This document shows positions 21,564-32,919 of a stretch of 64,000 nt of DNA, one piece after another. Origin of the DNA: Prorocentrum cordatum (Eukaryota > Sar > Dinophyceae > Prorocentrales > Prorocentraceae). The notes beneath the pieces were generated by a model that saw only the letters and a program-made list of their open reading frames with translations, ran no database searches and was not told the DNA's origin. The stretch is from positions 507,680 to 571,679 of the forward strand of contig CAUYUJ010018616.1 of NCBI GenBank assembly GCA_963575745.1, in the 5' to 3' direction. Every line of letters begins with the position of its first letter. Positions within the stretch are counted from its first letter, which is position 1. A program made the position numbers and the translations under genes.

Positions 21564-24500
21564 CTATTCTGCAGACGTTTTTTTTGTGAGGTCTGGCCTA
21601 ACGGCAAACAGATCTACTCTGCAAGCGTGCTTTTCCCGACCATCCTGTGGTGTTGGGTCCTCGTTTTGAAGAGACGGTCAACGCGTTCCCTCCTTCCATC
21701 CCTCCTTCGTTCCTGCCTTCCTTCCTTCCTGTTTTCCTCTCCTCCCTGCTCCTCCTTTTTCCTCCTCCCATCCCTGCCTCTGCCCTGCGCATTTCTTCGC
21801 CGTCGTCGCCATCATCACAATAGGGAACTCCACCGAATGCCCCGGTGGCGGTGTTCACATGCGTCTCCCCCACCCAGCACAGTCGTGGCCCCATGGGGAG
21901 CTCCACCGAATGCCCCAGTAGCGGTGTCCACACGCGTCTCCCCCACCCAGCGCAGCGTTTCGTGGCCCCACGGGGAGCTCCACCGAAGGCCCCAGTGGCG
22001 GTGTCCACATGCGTCTCGCCCACCCAGCACAGCGCTTCGTGGCCCCATAGGGAGCTCCACCGAAGGCCCCAGTGGCGGTGTCCACATGCGTCGCCCCCAG
22101 CCAGTGCAACGTTTCGTGGCCCCATGGGGAGCTTCCCCGAATGCCCCACTGGCGGTGTCCACATGCGTCTCCCCCATCCAGCACAGCTCCACCGCATGCC
22201 CCTGTGGCGGTGTCCACATGCGTCTCCCCCACCAAGCACAGCTTTTCGTGGCCCCACAGAGACTCGGTGCCGTCATGCGTCTCTCCCACCCATCACAGCG
22301 TTTTGTGGCCCCACAGGGACCCCACCGAAGGCCCCAGTGGCGGTGCCACATGCGCCCCCCCCACCCAGCACAGCGTTTCGTGGCCCCATCAGGAGTTCCA
22401 CCGAATGCCCCAGTGGCAGTGTCCACATGCGTCTCCCCCACCCAGCACTGCGTTCCGGGGCCCCATAAGGCGGCTCCACCGAATGCCTCAGTGGCAGTGT
22501 CCACGTGCGACTCCCCGACCCAACACAGCGCTTCGTGACCCCATAGGGAGCTACACATAGGGTCCCAGCGGCGTTGTCCACATGCGTCTCCCACCCAGCA
22601 CAGCGCTTCGTGGCCGCAAAAGGAGCTCCACCGAATAATCAATGGCGGTGTCCACATGCGTCTCCCCCATCCAGCACAGCGCTTCGTGGCCCCATAGGGA
22701 GCTCCACAGAATGCCCCAGCGGCGGTGTCCACATGCGTCTCCCACCCAGCACAGCGCTTCGTGGCCGCATGGGGAGCTCCACTGAATAATCAATGGCGGT
22801 GTCCACACGCGTCTCCCCCACCCAGCACAGCGCTTCGTTGCCCCATAGGAGCTCCACAGAATGCCCCAGTGGCGGTGTCCACATGCGTCTCGCCCACCCA
22901 GCACAACGTTTCGTGGCCCCATAGGGAGCTCCACCGAAGGCCCCAGTGGCGGTGTCCACATGCGTCGCCCCCAGCCAGTGCAACGCTTCGTGGCCCCATG
23001 GGGAGCTTCACCGAATACCCCAGTGGCGGTGTCCACATGCGTCTCCCCCATCCAACACAGCTCCACCGCATGCCCCTGTGGCGGTGTCCACATGCGTCTC
23101 CCCCACCAAGCACAGCCTTTCGTGGCCCCACAGAGACTCGGTGCCGTCATGCGTCTCTCCCACCCAGCACAGCGCTCCGTGGCCCCATAGGGAGCCCCAC
23201 CGATGGCCCCAGTGGCGGTGCCACATGCGCCCCCCACACCCAGCACAGCGTTTCGTGGCCCTATAGGGAGCTCCACTGAATGCCCCAGTGGCAGTGTCCA
23301 CATGCGTCTCCCCCACCCAGCACTGCGCTCCGGGGCCCCATATGGGGTTCCACCGAATGCCTCAGTGGCAGTGTCCACGTGCGACTCCCCGACCCAACAC
23401 AGCGTTTCGTGACCCCACAGGGAGCTCCACATAGGGGCCCAGTGGCGGTGTCCACATGCGTCTCGCCCACCAAGCACAGCTCTTGGTGGCCCCATAAGGA
23501 GCTCCACTGCAGGCCCCAGGGGCGGTGTCCACATGAGTCTCTCCCACCCAGCATATCTCCACCGAATGCCCCAGTGGCGGTGTCCGCATGCGCCCCCCCC
23601 ACCCAGCTCAGCGCTTCGTGGCCCCAGAGGGGCTCCACCGAAGGCCCCAGAGGCGGTGTCCACATGCGCCTCCCCCCTCCGCCCAGCACAACTCTTCGTG
23701 GCCCCACGGGGAGCTCCACCGAATACCCGAATGGCGGGGTCCACATGCGTCTCCCCCACTCAGCACAGCGCTTCGTGGCCCCAAATGGAGCACCACCAGA
23801 TGCCCCAGTGGCGGTGTCCACATGCGCCTCCCCCACCAAGCACTGCGCTTCGTGGCCCCATAGGGAGCTCCACCGAAGGCACCAGTTGCGGTGTCCACAT
23901 GCGTCTCTCACCCAGCGCAGCCTTTCCTGGCCCCACAGAGACTCCACCGAAGGCACCAGTGACGGTGCCCTCATGCGTCTCTCCCGCCCAGCACAGCGCT
24001 TCTTGGCCCCATAGGGAGCTCCACAGAATGCCCCAGAGGCGGTGTCCACATGCGTCTCCCCCACCCAGCACAGCGCTTCGTGGCCCCATAGGGAGCTCCA
24101 CCGCATGCCCCAGTAACACACGGCCCCCTACCAAACACAGCGTGTCGTGGTCTCATGGGAAGCTCCACCGCATGCCCCAGTGGCAGTGTCCACATGCGTC
24201 TCGCCCACCCAGCACTGCGTTTCGTGACCCCATACGCAGCTCCACCAAAGGCCCCAATGGCGGTGTCCACATGCGTCTCCCCCACCCAGTGCAGCGATTC
24301 GCGGCCCCATGGGGAGCTCCACCGGAGGCCCCAGCGGCGTTGTCCACATGCGTCCCCCACAACCCGGCACAGCGCTTCATGGCCCCATAGGGAACCCCGC
24401 CGAAGGCCTCACTGGCGGTGTCCACACGCGTTTCCCCCACCAAGCATTGCGTTTCGGGGCCCCATCAGGATGTCCACCGCATGCCCCAGTGGCGGTGTCC

Positions 24501-25436
24501 ACATGCGTCTCCCCAACCCAGTACAGCGCTTCGTGGCCCCATAGGGAGCTCCACCGAATGCATTAGTGACGGTGTCCGCATGAGTCTCCCCCACCCAACA
24601 CAGCGTTTCGGGGCCCCGTAGGGGGCCAAAGGGAGCTCCACCGAAGGCCCCAATGGCGGTATCCACATGCGTCTCCCCAACCCAGCACTGCGTTTCGTGA
24701 TCCCATACGCAGCTCCACCAAAGGCCCCAATGGCGGTGTCCACATGCGTCTCCCCCACCCAGTGCAGCGATTCGTGGCCCCATGGGGAGCTCCACCGGAG
24801 GCCCCAGCGGCGTTGTCCACATGCGTCCCCCCCAACCCAGCACAGCGCTGCGTGGCCCCATAGGGAGCCCCGCCGAAGGCCTCACTGGCGGTGTCCACAC
24901 GCGATTCCCCCACCAAGCACTGCGTTTCGGGGCCCCATCAGGATGTCCACCGCATGCACCAGTGGCGGTGTCCACATGCGTCTCCCCAAACCGATACAGC
25001 GCTTCGTGGCCCCATAGGGAGCTCCACCGAATGCATTAGTGACGGTGTCCGCATGAGTCTCCCCCACACAACACAGCGTTTCGGGGCCCCGTAGGGGGCC
25101 AAAGGGAGCTCCACCGAAGGCCCCAGTGGCGGTGTCCACCTGCGTCTCCCCAACCCACTGCAGCGCCTCGTGGCCCCTATGGGAAGCTCCACCGAATGCC
25201 CCAGTGGCGGTGTCCACATGCGTCTCGCCCACCCAGCACTGCGTTCCGGGGCCCCATAGGGAGCTCCAGCGAAGGCCACAGTGGCGGTGTCCACATGCGT
25301 CTCACCACCCTCTCGTCCATAAGGAGCTCCACCGAAGACAATACCCACAACTGCGGTACTCACAACTGCATATGGTTGGGTCCTTCGACATTTTTCTGAT
25401 TTCAGATCTGGCTTGCAAAGATACGTTTGCAGAATA
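21564..25436 (+). mobile_element. TIR-bounded element carrying a 77-bp satellite array
   Basis: The left end CTATTCTGCAGACGT (21564-21578) is the complement, with one mismatch, of the right end ACGTTTGCAGAATAG (25422-25436). GAT flanks both ends. The left arm (to about 21680) carries GGTCTGGCCTAAC and GTGTTGGGTCCTCG, also found at 57150-57255. The right arm carries ACTCACAACTGCATA and TTGGGTCC, also found beside array 2. Between the arms are CT-rich DNA and the tandem array. No transposase-like frame, so it is non-autonomous if mobile. The TIRs are short, so mobility is an inference. Confidence 0.6.
21829..25330 (+). repeat. 77-bp satellite array 3
   Basis: About 45 units of 77 bp. GTGTCCACAT starts at 22001, 22078 and 22155 show the period. 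Consensus blocks: GTGTCCACATGCGTCTCC, CACCCAGCACAGCG, TTCGTGGCCCCATAGGGAGC, TCCACCGAAGGCCCCAGTGG. Some units are shortened (about 55 bp at 22155-22210). Blocks of units are themselves repeated, for example 22160-22330 resembles 23045-23220 and 24400-24660 resembles 24870-25135. Open frames on both strands run for hundreds of codons through the array; these are treated as satellite, not genes. Confidence 0.95.
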
Positions 25437-26280
25437 GGATGGTCTTTCCTCCCTTGAACTCCGTCGCTGCGGACAAAAATGCGCCAACGCAGAACATCAC
25501 GACACGAGCCCCAGGCCCCATCGTTCTGCAGCATGCTTCCTGCCGGATCGATCTGTGATGGTCCTGGGGTCCGAATTAGAAGCAAAAGCGCCTGGTGCTA
25601 CAACATTGCGACGCCAGGATCCCGAGATCAGATACGGGGCCGCAGCGAAGCCAGCGCTTTCTCTTCGTGCCCCTGCGCGCGTCTGCAGTTTGGGAACCGG
25701 GAGAAGGCGACCCCACCTGCCTTCCAGAGGCGCCGGGGAGGCTCCTCCCTGTGGCGTGGTCCCCCCATCCTCCCCTCTTCTCGCTCGAGACATCCCCCAT
25801 CGCCAGCTCGGGGAGGCATCGTGACCCCCTCGCCCCACACCCTCGCAGTCGAGGCATCCCCCGCCAGCAGCTCGGAGAGGCATACCGTGTAGCCCCTCGC
25901 CCCTCTCGCCCCTCTCGCCCCTCTCGCTCGAGGCAGCCCCCATCGCAAGCTCGGGGAGACTTCTCGTGGACCCCATCGCAGAAGGTGCCCCCCTCTGGTG
26001 GTGGCATCGCCCCTCCTTCCCCCTATGCGGTCAAGACGCCGAGGCAAGGACCACTTTTGGGGTTCGGGAGGGACTCTTGCTTTCGGGCCGGTCCGCGAGT
26101 GCTCGGCCGGGGGGGGCAGGTTCGCGGCCCAGGCCCACCGCTGCTGGAAAGGCCCCCTCGCCCTCCTCATTCGACGTGCCTCGAGGGTAGCACGATGGGC
26201 TGCATGCTCGGCGATGTGTGATGTGTGGCATCTGCTTGCTGCCGCCTCCCTGGCCACTCTCGCCTCTATCCCGCTCTCGT
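25437..26280. other. Unassigned stretch with ~65-bp degenerate repeats
   Basis: Three diverged copies of CTCGAGGCATCCCCCATCGC then AGCTCGGGGAGGCATCGTG occur at about 25785-25975, with CCTCTCGCC repeats between them. The open frames are of uncertain meaning. Confidence 0.45.
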
Positions 26281-26351
26281 GCGTGTGGTGCGTTGTGTGT
26301 ATGTATGTGTTGTGTGTTGTGTGTTGTGTGTTGTGTGTTGTGTGTTGTGTG

Positions 26352-26383
<32 letters not shown>

Positions 26384-26640
26384 AGGGGTTGTGTGTGTTG
26401 CGTGTTGCGTGTTGTGTGTTGTGTGTTGTGTGTGCTGTGTTGTGTGTTGTGTGTTGTGTGTTGTGTGTTGTGTGCTGTGTGCTGTGTGTGTTGTGTGTGT
26501 ACTCTGTGTGTTGTGTGTGTTGTGTGTGTTGCGTGTGTGTTGTGCGCTATATGTGTGTGCTGTGTGTGCGTGTGTATATGTGCGTGTGTATGCGCGCGTG
26601 TGTGTGTGTGTGTGTGTGTTTGTGTGTGTGTGTTCGTACG
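26281..26640 (+). repeat. (TGTGTTG)n / (TG)n microsatellite
   Basis: About 360 bp of GTGTGTT heptamers mixed with TG dinucleotides. It gives Cys/Val-rich frames on one strand and His/Thr-rich on the other, both artefacts. Confidence 0.95.
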
Positions 26641-26814
26641 TCGCTCAGAACGCTGCCAACGGACAGCAGGCGGAACCAGCCTGAGGAGCCGGACCAGCAC
26701 GAGAAGAGACACATCAACCAAGGAGCACCCCGCAGGACTCGCTCGCACCAGGCGGCCAGACCGCTGCCAGTGGGGAGAGGGGGGGAAAGGGGCGGGGGTT
26801 GGAAGCGGCAGGCG

Positions 26815-26960
26815 GGCCTGAACTGGGTGGGGCACCAGAAAAGCGGTCAGGAGGGAGGGGATGACGCCAGATCCGCTCACAATCGGTCCCCCCCTCCTGG
26901 GGTTTATCCGGTGACATGCTTCGCGCCAGGTCCGTTCCTGACGGCCCCTGGGTCCGAGCA
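26815..26960 (+). repeat. Dispersed repeat family P, copy 1
   Basis: Resembles 42255-42410: GAA(C/T)TGG.TGGG, then GATCCGCTCA.(A/G)ATCGGTCCC, CTCCTGGGGT, CAGCTCCGTT/CAGGTCCGTT and GGCCCCTGGG(T/C)CC. No TIR was identified. Confidence 0.5.
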
Positions 26961-28160
26961 CGGCCCGCGGAGGCAGGACACGCGCAGCGAGAGCCTGTCC
27001 TCGAACCCGGCGCCTCGAGCCTGCCACCTCCACTCTGGGCCACCTCGGGCCCCCAGCCGGCCACCCAGGCGGGGGCGGGAAGGCAGCTCCTGTCGTCGTC
27101 GGGGCGCCAAGCGCCCTTGGTCACAAACCTGGCGTTGCCTGCGCCCCGGGAGCCCTCGGCGGCGCGCGGCGGCGGCTGCAGCGGCGGCCGCGGCGGCATC
27201 GCCCCCCCCCCCTCGGAGCACCTCTGCCGCTTAGGTGCAGGGCGGGGACGTGGAAATGGGCACCAGCACTCGAACAGGAGGGCGCGTCCATGGGGGGAGG
27301 ATGATCCTGCACTTTGGTGGTGATGGTAATCTACCCGCCGCCCAGGGAGCCCGAACATGACCAGCATCACTGAGATCACGAACATCTCCTTTCGGTGGAG
27401 GCACACCGCCGACATTGGCGTTGGTGCCAACCTCTAGGCCTCCGATGTGTCCGAATCCAGCGCTTTGGGATTTCGGGGACCTGGGGACGCAGTGCGGATG
27501 GATATAGTAGGGCCCTGGGGAGCAACTATATCCATATCCACCGCCTGCCGAGGTTACCGAAGATCGAACCCCCAACTTGCGCTTCTGGATAAATCCCCGC
27601 CTCGGAACAAAGCCTGAGTGGAAGCGAAAGGGTTGGGGAGACAACTCCTGGGAGGTCTTTGTGGGAATGATTGCAACTACCAAATACGATTAAACAAGCC
27701 ATTGGGCCAGATCAAACCATTGAGCCAAATCGGCCCATGGATTAAGCCGCGCGGCTGCGCAAAACTCAATAGGAATAGCGGGGGGCAAGCCGGAGGCCGG
27801 AGTAGAACGGTTTTCGACCACGGAAATACCAGCGCCGATGCTGAACGAAACCTCCCAGTCGCACCCGAGAAAAGGAGGCAGAGAGAGACCCCTTTAGCAA
27901 AACGCCCTTCAGTGAGCACCACAAGAGGCAATCCACGTGATCGCGGCACTGCATTCTGAGTGCACCCTAGCGGGGTAACTAAGCGTCGCCCAAAAGAAAC
28001 CGAACGCATCTCGCGAAGCGCACGTCGTTCAGCTCAGACGATCCGGGACTGCACCGGCACACTCGAATGCCAACGTCGAGTGAATTTGCGCATGTCCTCA
28101 GCCGACTTGTCTGGGCGGGCTTTTTCCCAATTCCCACGACAAGGGGGGGAGATGCTTCTG
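26961..28160. other. Unassigned stretch including repeat T copy 2
   Basis: 27330-27430 is the partner of 13925-14045. The remainder, including A+T-richer DNA at 27610-27770, shows no supportable gene. Confidence 0.4.
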
Positions 28161-28270
28161 AGGGAGGAGGGAGGAGGAGGAGGGAGGAGGAGGAGGGAGG
28201 AAGGAGGAAGGAGGGAGGAGCGAGGAGGAGGAGGAGGAGGAGGAGGAGGAGGAGGAGGAGGAGGAGGAGC
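28161..28270 (+). repeat. (GGA)n tract
   Basis: Purine triplets with AAG and CGA interruptions. Confidence 0.9.
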
Positions 28271-28406
28271 AGTTTTGGAGGGGAGGATGCGGAGCGGGCG
28301 CAGCACAGTGACAAGCTCGGCGACGCAGTCGTGAAGCCTCTGAGCAACTCCGCACGCCGTGCACACGAGCGGGAATGAAGCGTCCGGCCATGCGATCGCT
28401 GGCCTA

Positions 28407-28585
28407 CTCCAGATTTCGTAATAAAAGGGAGGGGGTCTGGACCCTCCAAGACAAGCCATTTCAGACCTCCCCCGTGGGAGAACCCTCCATAACATCGTCC
28501 CCAGATCCCCCAGGCCCTCCAAGATAGCCTGGAAGAGACCCCCCCCCGAAATGAGGCCCCCCTCCCTTTATTACGAAATCTGGAG
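28407..28585 (+). mobile_element. MITE family A, copy 1
   Basis: 179 bp with ends CTCCAGATTTCGTAATAAA and its exact complement TTTATTACGAAATCTGGAG, flanked by TA on both sides (28405-28406 and 28586-28587). TA target duplication plus short TIRs is typical of Tc1/mariner-type (Stowaway-like) MITEs; that class is an inference. The inside carries GGGTCTGGACCCTCCAAGAC. Copies at 31211-31394 and 32234-32410. Confidence 0.9.
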
Positions 28586-28587
28586 TA

Positions 28588-29145
28588 CGTAGTCGGCCAA
28601 TTTGCGACGGAAGGCTCAAAACAGGGGGGGGGGTAATGGCTCCAGAGGTAATGGAGGCGACCCACGTGCCAGAACTGTGTCAACCAAAGTTGTGACCAGG
28701 CATCTGCGACCAATCGACTCGCTGCCCTGCGGGCGTTGCCGAAATCGCTCCTTCCTGGAGCTACGGTGCACGCCCAAACCACATGTTCAAATGATGGACT
28801 GGCATCCCCGAGAACCGGGCTAGATGATGACACCCAGACTTTGTTGTGTCGTTGACCGGACCAAAACTTGGGGGCCCAGCTCGGGGATACACAAAGGGCG
28901 GGGAGCATCCTCGATGGGGGTGCGCCCGGATAGCCCACTCAGGGTGCTACCTCCGAGTTTGCCCTCTCTCCCGAGCGCCGTGATCTTTTGGGAGGGGGCC
29001 TCGGGCAGTGGGAGCGAGACACCGCCTGACGGGGGCTGCCCGAGAGCAAAGCCCGAGCCGCTCCTGGACGGAGCATGGACGTTCGAGCCATGGTTAGGAT
29101 CATGGGGTCACACGCACGCACGCACACGCATGGCAGAGGATCTCT
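28588..29145. other. Unassigned stretch
   Basis: A plus frame at 28824-29201 is open but unremarkable. No gene is supported. Confidence 0.4.
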
Positions 29146-29331
29146 TTACCTCCTCGCTCCTTGCACCCCCTCATGACTCCATCTTTCCCGCCCGCCGTTG
29201 ATGAGCTTGCGGTCAAAGTCCTTTCCAGAGAGCATGTCGTCACCAGTCTTGTAGACCTGTTCGGGGGCTGGCGGGGGGAGGGCTTCAAGACAAGCAGCCC
29301 ACGGCAAACCGCCAGCGCTGCCCCCAGACAC
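29146..29331 (-). CDS. Possible coding exon, unknown product
   Basis: The minus frame contains a run of ordinary soluble-protein sequence (EQVYKTGDDMLSGKDFDRKL) using mostly G/C-ending codons. An overlapping frame just upstream begins with a hydrophobic MGLLCLGAALAVCRGLLVL segment (ATG near 29342) that could be a signal sequence joined by an intron or frameshift. The evidence is thin. Confidence 0.3.
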   Translation of the reverse strand: MSGGSAGGLPWAACLEALPPPAPEQVYKTGDDMLSGKDFDRKLINGGRERWSHEGVQGARR

Positions 29332-29444
29332 AGGAGCCCCATTGTCTCTATATCATACCCCTCTCTGTGCCCGTACACATATATACGACATATGTTAGCC
29401 AGCGCGGGCGCCAAACAGTGCGTCCTTGCACTGTGGAAATGAAA

Positions 29445-29760
29445 GCTTCTCGGTCTAAGCTACTTGGTGAAAGCTATGTACTGCAAACGGTTGGGTGTGA
29501 GCGGTGGAGGTGGCAACTATGCGGTGCAAGTCATGTAGTGCAAGTTGTGTGATGTAAGGCATGCGGTGCAAGCTGGAGGTGTAAGCTTCGTGGTCTAGAT
29601 CATGTGCTGCAGGCTGCGTCGTGCAAGCTGTGCAGTGCAAGATCTGTTATGTAAGCTTGCATTGCGTCAGGTCTGCGGTGTGAGCTGCTTGTTGTAAGCC
29701 AGGCCGTGTAAGGTATGTGGTGTGAAACTGTGTGGTGCAAGCTGCGTGGCGTAGGCTCAG
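29445..29760 (+). repeat. Degenerate GGTGCAAGCTGTGTA repeat
   Basis: About 16-bp degenerate units dominated by GTGCAAGCT, GTGTAAG and GTGGTG words. Confidence 0.6.
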
Positions 29761-29836
29761 CGCACGAGGCGCCCACGAGCGCCCACGAGGCCCCACGGCG
29801 GCACCGTGGCGCAACCCCGGCACGCCCCTCTTAGCG

Positions 29837-29923
29837 CAGGAGGAGGAGGAGGAGGAGGAGGAGGAGGAGGAGGAGGCAGAGGAGGAGGAGGAGGAGGAGG
29901 AGGAGGAGGAGGAGGCAAAGGAG
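29837..29923 (+). repeat. (GGA)n tract
   Basis: Near-perfect purine triplets with two GCA interruptions. Confidence 0.9.
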
Positions 29924-30164
29924 GCGAAACCTCACCAAACCCGCCCGACGCACGCGGCGCCCGCCAGCACCCCCGAGGCGGCACGAGCAGCGCGGCGGAA
30001 CCTCGGCCAAGCCGCCCCACGCACGGGGGCCACACGAGGGGCCCACGAGACGGCACGGGCAGCAGTGTGGCGGAAGCCAAGAAGAACCAGCCACTCACTC
30101 AACAAAAAAAACGGGACTCCCCGAAGTGCAAGCGGGGAATGTAGAGTGCATCTCCCATGTTTGT

Positions 30165-30165
30165 C

Positions 30166-30205
<40 letters not shown>

Positions 30206-30310
30206 CTGTCTCTCTCTCTCTCTCTGTCTCTGTCCCCCACCTCTCTCGTTATTGTTTGTGTTCTCTCTCTCTCTCTATCGCTCTCTCCCTCTCCCTTTGT
30301 CTCTCTTTCT

Positions 30311-30355
<45 letters not shown>
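30165..30355 (+). repeat. (TG)n then (TC)n microsatellite
   Basis: TG at 30165-30203, then TC blocks to about 30351. Bases 30356-30921 hold no supportable gene. Confidence 0.9.
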
Positions 30356-30921
30356 TCATCATCATCTCTATAGTATACCTGTTTTGTTGTTCTGTCCCCC
30401 CCGCGTTCGATATCAAAAAATTAGCCGTATGTCAAATCAGCTCGATCCTATAGCCTCTCAGATAGATGTTGTCTCCTCGCTGTCCGCTCCTCTTCCATAT
30501 CCACCTTCCCCCACGATCCCATTCCTACTATCTTCTTTCTCCTCTCCGATCCTGTCCACCAGTGCTAAAGGTGTGCATTGCAGTGCTTCTATAAATCGTA
30601 AGCCGCCTTTGGTCGCACTGTAAAAAAGGTCCTGCTCACAGGATGTCCCGAAACCCTTGATGATCTGGGGCGTGTGCATGTCCCGTCGGGGTGTCTTCGA
30701 CACTTCGGAACTACCAGTTCGCCCCGGCGCTGGCAGTCATCCCGAGAGGGAAGGGGAGGAGGGGTAACGCTTAGATGTGCGGCCCCAGGAGGGGCGAGTA
30801 AGCATGGGTGCGACCTTGATCCCCTTAAGCACACAGCAGCGGAAAGAGAGGCGCGGATACACATGCGGACCAGCACCAGCCGCCGCCCCCGCTCCTCATG
30901 CAATCATCTTCTGGCTTACCT

Positions 30922-31396
30922 TCTACTCCATTTCCGTGTTTTCCCTCTATCGCCCCTTCCTCTTTCTCATTCATCCCCGCCCTTCCCCCTCATTCTCCTT
31001 TCCCCTCCCTCCCCGCACAAACCCCCACATCTGTCTCCTCGTCTACCTGCCCTCACGTTGTTCCTCATTCTCCTCCTGCCCCCCCCGACCTCCTCCTGCA
31101 TCCCATTTCTGTGCAGATACTCCATCCCAGCCGCACCCCCGCACGCGCCGTCGAGGCGATCTTGTCGTCTCGCCTGGCAAAGCCTGAGCGCTTCTGACAA
31201 AGAAAACGGATACTCCAGATTTCGTAATAAAAGGGAGGGGGTCTGGACCCTCCAAGACAAGCCATTTCAGACCCCCCCCCCGTGGGAGAACCCTCCAAAA
31301 CATCGTCCCCAGACCCCCCCAGGCCCTCCAAGATAGCCTGGAAGAGACCCCCCTCCGAAATGAGACCCCCCTCCCTTTATTACGAAATCTCGAGTA
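30922..31396 (+). repeat. Left arm of a ~470-bp inverted duplication
   Basis: Complementary to 32232-32690, with a spacer of about 835 bp. Matching landmarks include CTTTCTCATTCATCCCCGCC, GTCTACCTGCCCTCACGTTG, CGAGGCGATCTTGTCGTCTC and GCGCTTCTGACAAAGAAAAC. The loop-proximal edge coincides exactly with the outer end of MITE A copy 2. Confidence 0.92.
31211..31394 (+). mobile_element. MITE family A, copy 2
   Basis: 184 bp, flanked by TA at 31209-31210 and 31395-31396. The right TIR has one mismatch (CTCGAG instead of CTGGAG). It lies at the inner edge of the left inverted-repeat arm. Confidence 0.9.
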
Positions 31397-32231
31397 GCCC
31401 ATGCAACCACAGATTCGGAGGCCGGCGTTCTTTCGGAATGGAGCTCTCGACTCGGCGCCCCGCGCCCCCGCGCTGTAAGATAAGACACTGCAGCAACTGC
31501 GAAGATGCAGGGCGGCACCCTGTCACGGTGGGCTCTGGCACCTCGGCGAAGCGCGCCTTCGCCCTGTTAAACTGGCAGCAGCTACAAGGAGATTGGGCGG
31601 TAGATGCTTTGACGTGTTGCCTCTCGAGTGACAGCTTTGCCGGTCGAGCAAGTCGGATCTCGAACATAAGCATATGCAGATGCACGGTGGAGGACGTTTT
31701 TTCTTCAAAACGGGGCTATCAGTTCGGACCCCCTAAGCTTATCACTGGACATATGAGCCTGTGCAGCAGTTTCGGGGGTGGTTTCTCGCTGGAAATCAAA
31801 TCGAACTTGGTGATCCTGCACTTTCCCGTATGGCAGTCTCGCCAGAACAATCAGCCCATGGGGCGGTCGTCTTCAAAAGGGGCGCTTCTTTTACTTCGAA
31901 GAAAAACAAGTAGGGGCTTCTGGAGATAATGGCGTGGGACGAGAAGATGTAACGCAACATCGATGATGCGTGGTACAGGCGCCTTCCCAATATACGAACT
32001 CAATCCATACCACCATGTGCCTGTCACAGACGCGGCATGGGCGAGATACATCTTGTACTTGTCCCTCCGCGCGAGGCGGTGCGCGCGCGAACCTCCGCCG
32101 CCGCGGTTCTGCTCTCCTCTCTCGAGGTCCCGAGGCCTCGCTCACTGCCTCCACCTCCGCCGAACCCGAACACGTCCGCTGCACGAGTGGGCATCTTGAG
32201 TGCATGCTTTGTGCGCGTATTCGTGGATGCG
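31397..32231. other. Spacer between inverted-repeat arms
   Basis: Unique DNA. A plus-strand frame from 31282 to 31929 stays open through most of it with unusually balanced composition (for example AFALLNWQQLQGDWAVDAL) but no codon bias. It begins inside MITE A, so it is not called as a gene. Confidence 0.4.
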
Positions 32232-32690
32232 TACTCCAGATTTCGTAATAAAGGGAGGGGGGTCTCATTTCGGAGGGGGGTCTCTGGCTGTCTTGGAGGG
32301 CCTGGGGGGGTCTGGGGACGATGTTTTGGAGGGTTCTCCCACGAAGGGGGGTCTGAAATGGCTTGTCTTGGAGGGTCCAGACCCCCTCCCTTTTATTACG
32401 AAATCTGGAGTATCCGTTTTCTTTGTCAGAAGCGCTCAGGCTTCGCCAGGCGAGACGACAAGATCGCCTCGACGGCGCGTGCGGGGGTGCGGCTGGGATG
32501 GAGCATCTGCACAGAAATGGGATGCAGGAGGAGGTCGGGGGGACAGGAGGAGAATGAGGAACAACGTGAGGGCAGGTAGACGAGGAGACAGCTGTGGGGG
32601 TGTGTGCGGGGAGGGAGGGGAAAGGAGAATGAGGGGGAAGGGCGGGGATGAATGAGAAAGAGGAAGGGGAGATAGAGGAAGGAGTAGCAC
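32232..32690 (-). repeat. Right arm of the inverted duplication
   Basis: Complement of 30922-31396, beginning with MITE A copy 3. Small indels distinguish the arms (for example the GGGGGACAGGAGG region), so the duplication is not brand new. Confidence 0.92.
32234..32410 (-). mobile_element. MITE family A, copy 3
   Basis: 177 bp, opposite orientation to copies 1 and 2, flanked by TA (32232-32233 and 32411-32412). Probably copied together with the arm rather than inserted independently. Confidence 0.9.
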
Positions 32691-32870
32691 CTGGCCTCGC
32701 TGGAGGACGTGCCCGCGCCCTCGCGCGGCACCGGCGCCGCGCCAAAGGCCTCCCCTGGCAAGGGGGCCGGGGTCGGCGGCCCCAGGGCGCCAAGCCGCAC
32801 TCTCTTGGGCGAGCCCACCCCCCGCGCTCGGAGAGCACGAGTGGCGAGGCGCGTGCGAGCCAGGAGGGCC

Positions 32871-32919
32871 TCTCCTCCTCCTCCTCCTCCTCCTCCTCCT
32901 CCTCCTCCTCCTCCTCCTC

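Noticed and set aside
21507-24390. Long plus and minus frames of 285-402 codons with His/Pro or Gly/Trp-rich repeats
   Set aside because: They are translations of the 77-bp satellite, open in several frames and on both strands.
21829-25330. Possible CRISPR array
   Set aside because: Units are continuous 77-bp tandem repeats without unique spacers, in a eukaryotic setting.
26281-26640. Cys-rich protein frame
   Set aside because: Caused by the (TGTGTTG)n microsatellite.
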